DNA of 13,319 nucleotides from Chloroflexota bacterium (lineage in GTDB: Bacteria; Chloroflexota; Limnocylindria; QHBO01): contig JAGXHP010000112.1 in the NCBI GenBank assembly GCA_024636135.1, forward strand, positions 1 to 13,319, given 5' to 3'. Under the pieces are notes generated by a model. That model was given only the letters and a program-made list of their open reading frames with translations, had not been told where the DNA came from and ran no database searches. Shown piece by piece: positions 6,857 through 12,673 of the stretch (positions are counted from its first letter, which is position 1; every line of letters starts with the position of its first letter). A program made the translations under genes and the position numbers.

Positions 6857-7729
6857 GTGCCGAACGCGGTCGAGCCTCCATCGGAATCTCCCACTGGCCT
6901 GGAAGCGGCCTATGCTCTGCTGGCCGACGCGGCCGGCGCTCCCTGGGTGCCCCTCGCCGGAGGAACGGACCTCATGGTGCAGATGACCGGGGAGATCGGT
7001 GAGCCGCCGCATCGAGTCCTCGACATCTGGGCCCTCGACGAGCTGCGCGGGATCGACGTCGAAGGACACACGGTCCGAATCGGGGCGCTCACGACGTACA
7101 CCGAGCTCCGGCGGTCCTCCGTCATCACCGATCACATTCCTGCGCTCGGTGAAGCGGCCGCGACCATCGGGGCGGCGCAGATCCAGAATCGCGGAACGAT
7201 CGGCGGCAACGTGGTGAACGCTTCTCCGGCTGGCGACACGCTTCCGGTCCTGATGGCGGTGGATGCCCGATTCGTGCTCGGCTCGTCCTCGGGCGAACGA
7301 ACCGTTGGAGCCGACCAGTTCTGGATCGGCTACCGGAAGACCGCCCGGCGGCCCGATGAGCTCCTCGTTCGGGTGGAGATCCCTATCGTGCCCGAGCGTC
7401 GGGTCCGCTTTCGAAAGATCGGCACGCGGCGCGCCCAGGCCATCAGCAAGGTGGTAGTGGCTCTCGCCTGGTCAGCCACGAAGGACGACGCGGCGTGGAC
7501 CAACGTCCGCGTCGCCCTCGGGTCGGTGGCGGCAACGACCGTTCGGGCACCGGGGGCCGAACGAGCACTCGAGGGCGCAATGCCCGACGTCGGCACCGCC
7601 GATGCGGCAGCGGCCGCGCTCACGAACGAGCTCGCGCCGATCGACGACGTGCGATCTACCGCAGCGTACCGGCGCATGGTTGCCGGACGGGTTCTCCATC
7701 GGCTCATCCGAGACGAGGGTGGCTGGTGA
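6857..7729 (+). CDS. Molybdenum hydroxylase FAD-binding medium subunit
   Basis: This 290-aa subunit holds FAD and passes electrons from the iron-sulphur subunit to the final acceptor. Characteristic motifs are PLAGGTDLMV (32-41) and TIGAAQIQNRGTIGGNVVNASPAGDTLP (103-130, given here by its key elements: AQIQNRGTIGGN for the pyrophosphate and ASPAGD for the second FAD loop). Length matches CoxM/XdhB-type subunits (280-300 aa). The reading frame is open further upstream, but the GTG at 6857 is chosen. It follows the small ORF stop by two bases and gives the usual short lead-in (EAAYALLADA) to the FAD motif. The longer version would overlap both upstream genes and adds an arginine-rich, unrelated sequence. 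Subunit order here is large, small, (membrane ORF), medium, unlike the medium-small-large order of cox operons. Confidence 0.92.
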   Translation: MPNAVEPPSESPTGLEAAYALLADAAGAPWVPLAGGTDLMVQMTGEIGEPPHRVLDIWALDELRGIDVEGHTVRIGALTTYTELRRSSVITDHIPALGEAAATIGAAQIQNRGTIGGNVVNASPAGDTLPVLMAVDARFVLGSSSGERTVGADQFWIGYRKTARRPDELLVRVEIPIVPERRVRFRKIGTRRAQAISKVVVALAWSATKDDAAWTNVRVALGSVAATTVRAPGAERALEGAMPDVGTADAAAAALTNELAPIDDVRSTAAYRRMVAGRVLHRLIRDEGGW

Positions 7730-7733
7730 GGCC

Positions 7734-10484
7734 GTGACCGCTTCGAAGGGCACGGTCAGCCTGGTCTTCACCGATATTGTCGGTTCGACGCGCCTCATCC
7801 GAGTCCTCGGCGATGCCTATCACCAGCTCCTGGACGACCATCACCGCCTCGTGATGGAGGCCGCCACGCGTCACGGAGGCGAGCGCGTCGACGCCGCCGG
7901 AGACGGCCTGTTCCTGTCGTTCCCCACGGCGCGCGGCGCCCTGTTGGCCTGCGTGGATGCCCAGAGGTCGCTGAACGCTCATTCCTGGCCCGAGGACGCC
8001 GAAGTGAGGGTGCGCATGGGCCTTCACACCGGCGAGCCGCTGCGGTCCGAATCGCGCCTCATCGGCATCGACGTCCACCGCGCCGCTCGGATTTCCGCGG
8101 CCGGGCACGGTGGCCAGATTCTCGTTTCCGCCGCCGCTCATGCGCTGCTCGGCTCGGAGATCCCCGGCGACGTCACCATGCTGGACCTCGGCGAGCATCG
8201 GCTGAAGGACCTCCCGACGCCCGAGCACCTGTACCAGGTACAAGCCGACGGCCTCCCCGACGAGTTTCCCCCCGTCCGATCGCTCGAGACACTTCCGAAC
8301 AATCTTCCACGCCAGCTCTCGACCTTCATCGGTCGAGCGAACGAGCTCGTCGATGCCGAGCGTCGCCTCACCGAGTCGAACGTGCTGACGCTCACCGGTC
8401 CGGGTGGGGTCGGCAAGACGCGCCTCGCCCTCCAGATCGGCGCGCACGTGGTGGAAGATTTCCCCGACGGCGTGTGGTTCGTCGAGCTCGGCGCCGTCAA
8501 CGAGGGCAACCTTGTGCCCGATGCGATCGCTTCGGCGCTTCGGCTCAAGCAGCACGGCAGCGACACTCGGACGACACTCCTGGATTCCCTGCACACGAGT
8601 CAGCTGCTGCTGATCCTGGACAACTGCGAGCACCTCCTCGAGCCGGTGCTCGAGACGGCTGATGCCCTCCTGCGGCATTGCCCGGGCCTGCGCTTGCTCG
8701 CCACCAGCCGAGAGGGGCTTGGACTGGATGGGGAGAGCCTCATGCCGGTCCCGTCGCTCTCGCTCCCCGATGCGGTGCAGGCTGGCGGACAGGCGCCGCT
8801 TGCGGAGCTCGGCGAATGCGACGCCGTCCGCCTGTTTGTCGACCGGGCACGCTCGGTCCAGCCAGGGTTCCGCCTGACCGAGGCGAACGCCGATGCCGTC
8901 GCCCAGATCTGCCGCCGGCTGGATGGCATCCCGCTTGCCGTCGAGCTCGCGGCGGCGCGCGTCCGGATGCTGCCGGTCCAGCAGATCGCCGCACGGCTCA
9001 ACGATCGATTCCGGCTGCTCACGGGCGGGAGCCGCACCTCGCTACCGCGCCACCGCACCCTTCGTGCTGCCATGGACTGGAGCTACGAGCTGCTGGGGCG
9101 CGACGAGCAGCTCGTGTTCGCGCGGCTTGCAGCCTTCTCCGGCAGCTTCTCCCTCGATGCCGCGGAGGCCGTATGCGGCGGGCAGACGGTGCCGTCAGAC
9201 GACATCCTCGACGTGCTCGGCCGACTCGTCGATCGATCCCTGCTGACCATCGACCAGGACAACGTCGAAGCCCGCTTTCGCATGCTCGAGACGATTCGCG
9301 ACTACGCCCAGGATCGGCTTGCCGAGACCGGTGAGGGCGCAGACGCCCATGCGCGACACCTCGACTGGTTTTCGGGCCTGGTGGACAGAGCTCGACCGGG
9401 ATTCTTCGAGGGGCCGGTACAGCACGAGTGGGTCGGCCGGCTGGCAGCCGACCACGACAACCTGCGCGCCGCACTGCGGTGGGCCGAAGACGATCCGGAT
9501 GGCGCCACGGCCGAGCTGAACCTGGCTTCGGGCATGTGGCGATTTTGGGAGATCCAGGGATTCCTCGAGGAAGGCAGCGCATGGCTCGAACGGGCGCTCA
9601 AGCGAGTCGGTGGCGAGGCATCTCCCCGCCGCGCCTCCGCACTGACCGGCGCCGGAGTACTCGCTGCGCAGCGCGGCGATCTCGCAGCGGCGACCGCATT
9701 CCACGAGGCGAGCCTGACGATCCGTCGCGAGCTGGGCAACCCAGCCGGGATCGCGGTGGCATGCAACAACCTCGCCAGCCTGCTCGTGGAGCGCGGCGAC
9801 TTCGAGCGGGCACGAGAGCTGTATCTCGAGGCGATCAAGCAGTCCAAGGCAGGGGGGGACCCCCAGGGCGCCGCATATGGTCGCCTGAATCTCGCCGACG
9901 CTGCAGCACGCGAGGGGGCGTCCGACGCCGACGGCCTCTACGCCGAGGCCATCGCCGCGCTCGAGAAGCAGGGCGACGACTGGGGCATCGCGCATGCCAC
10001 TGCCCGATTGGCGCGCCTTGCGCGCGGTCGTGGCGATCTGCGCGGTGCTGCGACGCGCCTCGCGGAAGCGCTGGAGCTCAATCGGCGGCTGGCCGATACG
10101 CGAGGCGAGGCCCAGAATCTCGCGAGCCTCGGAGACGTCACGGCCGATGGGGGTGACATCACAGCCGCAGAGGCACACTACCGCGCCAGCCTCGTGCTGC
10201 GATCTCAGCTGGGAGACCGCGGTGGCATGGCCTCCGTTTTGGAGCGATTGGCCGGAACCGCGGAAGATCGTCCGGAACGAGCAGCCGTCCTCATCGGCGC
10301 ATCTCAGGGGCTGCGCCTGGCGATCGGCGCCCCGCTATCACCAGCAGGCATGGCACGGGTGGATCAGTTTCTCGCTGGACTCCACGATGCCATCGGACGT
10401 GAGGCGATCGACCGGGCCCGCGCCCGAGGAAGCCGGATGACCCCAGCGGAAGCCGTCGAGTACGCGAGCGCGCTCGGCGCCTAG
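7734..10484 (+). CDS. Cyclase-homology / NB-ARC (STAND) ATPase / TPR regulator
   Basis: This 916-aa signalling protein has three parts. Residues 7-170 form a class III nucleotide cyclase homology domain (VFTDIVGSTRL at 11-21; AAGDGLFLSF at 54-63; GIDVHRAARI at 111-120; GHGGQILVS at 124-132). Residues 196-430 are a STAND ATPase with Walker A GPGGVGKT (222-229), Walker B LLLILDNCEH (291-300), ATSRE (323-327) and GIPLAVELA (398-406). A winged-helix-like segment (435-520) follows. From about 570 to 850 there are TPR-like helical repeats, probably binding partners or a ligand. Metal-binding Asp14 and Asp57 remain, but the adenine-specifying Lys position is Asp53 and the transition-state Asn position is His115; Arg119 is kept. 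The domain may therefore sense rather than make cyclic nucleotide. GTG at 7734, four bases after the FAD-subunit stop, is preferred; GTG 7719 is an alternative. It has no DNA-binding domain I can recognise. Being last in the operon suggests a link to molybdoenzyme control. Confidence 0.88.
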   Translation: MTASKGTVSLVFTDIVGSTRLIRVLGDAYHQLLDDHHRLVMEAATRHGGERVDAAGDGLFLSFPTARGALLACVDAQRSLNAHSWPEDAEVRVRMGLHTGEPLRSESRLIGIDVHRAARISAAGHGGQILVSAAAHALLGSEIPGDVTMLDLGEHRLKDLPTPEHLYQVQADGLPDEFPPVRSLETLPNNLPRQLSTFIGRANELVDAERRLTESNVLTLTGPGGVGKTRLALQIGAHVVEDFPDGVWFVELGAVNEGNLVPDAIASALRLKQHGSDTRTTLLDSLHTSQLLLILDNCEHLLEPVLETADALLRHCPGLRLLATSREGLGLDGESLMPVPSLSLPDAVQAGGQAPLAELGECDAVRLFVDRARSVQPGFRLTEANADAVAQICRRLDGIPLAVELAAARVRMLPVQQIAARLNDRFRLLTGGSRTSLPRHRTLRAAMDWSYELLGRDEQLVFARLAAFSGSFSLDAAEAVCGGQTVPSDDILDVLGRLVDRSLLTIDQDNVEARFRMLETIRDYAQDRLAETGEGADAHARHLDWFSGLVDRARPGFFEGPVQHEWVGRLAADHDNLRAALRWAEDDPDGATAELNLASGMWRFWEIQGFLEEGSAWLERALKRVGGEASPRRASALTGAGVLAAQRGDLAAATAFHEASLTIRRELGNPAGIAVACNNLASLLVERGDFERARELYLEAIKQSKAGGDPQGAAYGRLNLADAAAREGASDADGLYAEAIAALEKQGDDWGIAHATARLARLARGRGDLRGAATRLAEALELNRRLADTRGEAQNLASLGDVTADGGDITAAEAHYRASLVLRSQLGDRGGMASVLERLAGTAEDRPERAAVLIGASQGLRLAIGAPLSPAGMARVDQFLAGLHDAIGREAIDRARARGSRMTPAEAVEYASALGA

Positions 10485-10489
10485 GCGCC
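10476..10489. repeat. 14-bp perfect palindrome holding two convergent stop codons
   Basis: GGCGCCTAGGCGCC is its own reverse complement. The regulator's stop TAG (10482-10484) and the nickel-protein gene's stop TAG (minus strand, 10483-10481) both lie in its central CTAG. As a result both proteins end in Gly-Ala-stop. The two transcripts overlap at their 3' ends. The palindrome has no loop, so as an RNA hairpin it would be poor, and no T-tract follows on either strand. Confidence 0.8.
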
Positions 10490-10732
10490 CTCCCTGACCT
10501 CGGTGACGCGATCGGCGAGGAGGCCGTGAGCCTCCCGGTGGACGTCCTCCGCGGCCTGGGGGCTCGGAGCCTCCACCAGGCAGAAGACCTTGCCGGTCGC
10601 CTCGTCGTACCAGTACCGCAGGTAATTGACGCCATGGGCCGCCTGGACCTCGAGGTCTCGGGCGTGCGCCTGTGCCACCGCCGCTCCCGTCAGACCGGGC
10701 ACGAACTCGTGCTCGTCCAGGTACAGAGGCAT
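10481..10732 (-). CDS. SCO4226/DUF4242-family small nickel-binding protein
   Basis: This 83-aa protein resembles the SCO4226 family, small ferredoxin-like-fold proteins; the Streptomyces member binds nickel. The match is in the opening MPLYLDEHEF (1-10), the QAHARDL helix (21-27), WYDEATGKVFCLVEAPS (41-57) and the ending DVHREAHGLLADRVTEV (63-79). Candidate metal-binding side chains are His8, His23, Cys51 and His65/His69, judged by position only. Length is typical (80-90 aa). The start at 10732 has a strong AAGGGAG ribosome-binding site at 10738-10744, five bases away. A perfect TATAAT lies at 10775-10780, so this gene has the clearest expression signals in the window. It is convergent with the regulator and shares its stop-codon palindrome. 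Its physiological role is unknown. Confidence 0.82.
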   Translation of the reverse strand: MPLYLDEHEFVPGLTGAAVAQAHARDLEVQAAHGVNYLRYWYDEATGKVFCLVEAPSPQAAEDVHREAHGLLADRVTEVREGA

Positions 10733-10774
10733 GTCGTCTCCCTTGCGTTCGTCGATCCAGCCCAGGCCGTCCGA

Positions 10775-10780
10775 ATTATA
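10775..10780 (-). promoter_or_regulatory. Consensus -10 element of the SCO4226-like gene
   Basis: The minus strand reads TATAAT exactly, in an otherwise GC-rich spacer. Transcription would begin near 10768, giving a leader of roughly 36 bases that contains the AAGGGAG ribosome-binding site. No strong -35 sequence is found 16-18 bases upstream. That makes an activator plausible, and a direct repeat lies immediately upstream. Confidence 0.6.
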
Positions 10781-10785
10781 GCCGT

Positions 10786-10813
10786 GTCATCGGGCGTGCG
10801 GTGGTCATCGGGC
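10786..10813. promoter_or_regulatory. Two 10-bp direct repeats upstream of the TATAAT promoter (possible operator)
   Basis: GTCATCGGGC occurs at 10786-10795 and again, identically, at 10804-10813, with 18 bases from start to start. The copies lie from about 5 to 33 bases upstream of the TATAAT of the minus-strand gene, covering the missing -35 position. They are also about 90 bases upstream of the YdeI start on the other strand. Tandem half-sites of this type often bind a dimeric activator. No protein is identified, and a chance repeat in GC-rich sequence is possible. Confidence 0.35.
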
Positions 10814-10902
10814 TGACGGATCAGATGTCGGCCAGGCGACACGTCTTCGACAGCATGCGCCACCCGTGCGAACATCTGATCGATGAGCCGAGTGCCGCGC
10901 CC

Positions 10903-11514
10903 ATGAAGCGCCCGACCCGCGCCGACGTCCATGTCTTCGACGCCGCCCCGCAGTTTCGCGCATGGCTCGACGCTCATCATGCCGACACCGATCAGCTGTG
11001 GGTCGCGTATTACCGCAAGGACGTCCCCAAGACGTCGATGACCTACGACGAGGCCGTCGAAGTCGCGCTCTGCTACGGCTGGATCGATGGGATCGGCTAC
11101 CGGGTCGACGATGAGGTGAGCACGAATCGCTTCACGCCTCGCCGGAAGCGGAGCTACTGGAGCAGCGTGAATATCGCGAAGGTCGAGCGACTCGAGCGCG
11201 ACGGGCTCATGGCGCCCGCCGGCATGCGAGCTTTCGAGGCCCGGGACCAGTCAGCCGCGCCCCGGTACTTGTACGAGAACCGGCCCACCGACCTGCCCGG
11301 CGGGATGCTCGCGCTACTTCGGGCCGATGCCGCCGCTCGACGCCACTGGGAGGCACAGACACCGGCCTACCGGCGTGCCGCCGCCTTCTGGGTCATCAGC
11401 GCCAAGCGCGAGGAGACGCGACGGCGGCGGCTCGATCAGCTCATCGCCGATTCAGCCGCGGGCCGTCCGATCAAGATGCTGTCGTACGGACGCGACCGGT
11501 CGCCGCGAGTCTGA
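10903..11514 (+). CDS. YdeI/OmpD-associated family protein
   Basis: This 203-aa protein matches the YdeI/OmpdA family, cytoplasmic proteins of uncertain function linked in the literature to bacteriocin or antimicrobial-peptide protection. Evidence is the order of blocks QFRAWLDAHHADTDQLWVAYYRK (17-39, seen as AWL then LWVAYYRK), SMTYDEAVEVALCYGWIDG (45-63), RFTPRRKRSYWSSVN (76-90), KVERLERDGLMAPAG (93-107) and AFWVISAKREETRRRRLDQL near the C-terminus (161-180). The frame is open to 10672, but that part would overlap the divergent gene and lacks family similarity. ATG 10903 gives the usual short N-terminus; ATG 10855 is an alternative. No clear Shine-Dalgarno sequence precedes either. It stands alone, with a strong hairpin 27 bases after its stop. 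Confidence 0.87.
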   Translation: MKRPTRADVHVFDAAPQFRAWLDAHHADTDQLWVAYYRKDVPKTSMTYDEAVEVALCYGWIDGIGYRVDDEVSTNRFTPRRKRSYWSSVNIAKVERLERDGLMAPAGMRAFEARDQSAAPRYLYENRPTDLPGGMLALLRADAAARRHWEAQTPAYRRAAAFWVISAKREETRRRRLDQLIADSAAGRPIKMLSYGRDRSPRV

Positions 11515-11540
11515 ACTGACCGCGCGACTCGCGGGACGCG

Positions 11541-11570
11541 TTCGGACCCCGGCGGCTGCCGGGGTCCGAA
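11541..11570. terminator. Bidirectional hairpin terminator between YdeI and the protease gene
   Basis: A perfect 13-bp stem, TTCGGACCCCGGC (11541-11553) with its reverse complement at 11558-11570, encloses the four-base loop GGCT. It lies between two convergent genes, 26 bases after the YdeI stop and 38 bases beyond the protease stop. There is no T-tract on either side, so it is not a textbook rho-independent terminator. Its position and stability still make 3'-end formation or mRNA protection for both genes the likely role. Confidence 0.7.
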
Positions 11571-11608
11571 GGTCGCTTGACCGCTGGACGGTGAACGATG
11601 GACGGGAC

Positions 11609-12457
11609 CTACCCGCCCGTCACGCTGTCAATCCAGCTCTGAACAGCTGCCGTGTCGACGCGATACGAGAAGTCGACGCCACGGCACCAGGCATTCAGCC
11701 CGAATGACGTCACCGCGACGATCTGGTTCGAGTCCGCCGGCCAGAAGATCGGCCCGCCGGAGTCGCCGGAACAGGTTGCCCCGTTGCCCGCGCCGTTGCC
11801 GTTGGTCTGCAGATTGAACCCGGCAGTGTTCGCGCTCTTGAGGTTCGTGAGCTTGCCGAAGCCCATGAGGCGCTCGCGGAAGGACTCGAAGGCGACCGGG
11901 CTCGAGTAGCTCAGCCCGTATCCGCTGGCCAGGAAGGTCGTGTCCTTCTGGCCCCGTGCGGTGCCGAGGAGAGCGTCGAGCGCCCCGACCGGCGCGAGGT
12001 ACCCGTACTCAGAGAGCTGGATCGGCTCGTCAAGGATGACGATCCCAGCGTCGTGGGTATCGGGGAACCCGGCGAAATTGTCGAAGCCGTAGTTGTACAT
12101 CTCGCTGGCGGTGGTGCATGGCCCATCACCAAGGCAGGCGTCCGGGTACCCGGTCACCGGGTCCAGCACGCCGTCGAAACGCGTCCCGGCGTCCTGCTGG
12201 AACCAGATCCGCGCGGACGTCATGACACCGCCCGCCCCGTCGTCGGTGCAGTGTCCCGCGGTCAGGAACACGGTGGGGCTCAGCAAGGACCCTGAGCACC
12301 GATGGCTGAATTCGCCCTCGTCATCGTAAAAGGCCGCGAGTCCGACGAAGGGATGCTCGAAGTCCTTCTCGTAGCTCTTCGTGATGGCACTCGCAGGGGC
12401 GACTGCCGCGATCGCGAGCAACGTGGCGCCCACCAGGGCGACCATCCTCTTCCGCAT
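11609..12457 (-). CDS. Secreted trypsin-fold (S1) serine protease
   Basis: This 282-aa exported protease starts with a Sec signal peptide: basic MRKR, a hydrophobic core (6-20) and a signal peptidase I site after ASA (residue 24). The catalytic triad is His69 in LTAGHC (65-70), Asp136 in THDAGIVILD (134-143) and Ser233 in CSGDSGGP (229-236). Cysteines at 54/70, 108/114 and 229/258 are placed for three disulphides, as expected outside the cell. The mature chain starts ITKSYEKDF, with no IVGG activation sequence and no long propeptide. At the specificity pocket, residue 227 (trypsin position 189) is Ala, and Asp262 aligns near position 226, so basic-residue specificity is not assured. Start 12457 is supported by GGAGGAG at 12460-12466; the frame stays open further upstream but that part is antisense to malate synthase. 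Length is normal for family S1. It is divergent from malate synthase by 216 bases. Confidence 0.9.
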   Translation of the reverse strand: MRKRMVALVGATLLAIAAVAPASAITKSYEKDFEHPFVGLAAFYDDEGEFSHRCSGSLLSPTVFLTAGHCTDDGAGGVMTSARIWFQQDAGTRFDGVLDPVTGYPDACLGDGPCTTASEMYNYGFDNFAGFPDTHDAGIVILDEPIQLSEYGYLAPVGALDALLGTARGQKDTTFLASGYGLSYSSPVAFESFRERLMGFGKLTNLKSANTAGFNLQTNGNGAGNGATCSGDSGGPIFWPADSNQIVAVTSFGLNAWCRGVDFSYRVDTAAVQSWIDSVTGG

Positions 12458-12673
12458 AGCTCCTCCAGGTGGCGTTGGTTTCCGCTCGGGACGGCGGGGC
12501 AACGATGTCCAACCCGGCGAAACTGATCGGGCTGCGACCCTGCAGTCCGCGTACCAGCCGACAGGGTACCAACCGAAACCGCAGCGGCCACGCCCAGCAC
12601 AGGGAATAGGAGGGATTGCGGTGCCCGAGCGCACCGCGGGCATTCGTCGCCAACTGCTGGGAGAATGGGCGTC
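12458..12673. promoter_or_regulatory. Divergent intergenic region between protease and malate synthase
   Basis: These 216 bases must hold the promoters of both flanking genes. Near the left end is the protease ribosome-binding site (12460-12466). In the middle, GTACCAGCCG (12551-12560) and GTACCAACCG (12566-12575) form a near-identical direct repeat with a 15-base period. At the right end GGGAG (12659-12663) and the overlapping GAGAAT (12661-12666) precede the malate synthase ATG. I found no convincing -10/-35 pair for the protease; TACCCT on the minus strand inside the repeat is only a weak candidate. Confidence 0.5.

Noticed and set aside
7602..7733. N-terminal extension of the cyclase/STAND regulator
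   Set aside because: It would be the FAD-subunit sequence read in another frame. The cyclase domain starts within ten residues of GTG 7734.
9854..9864. Possible frameshift at a run of seven G followed by A and five C
   Set aside because: The run could be a sequencing hazard, but the TPR reading frame continues normally on both sides, so no frameshift is inferred.
9195..10178. 327-codon open frame on the minus strand
   Set aside because: Antisense to the TPR part of the regulator, with no family features; treated as a shadow.
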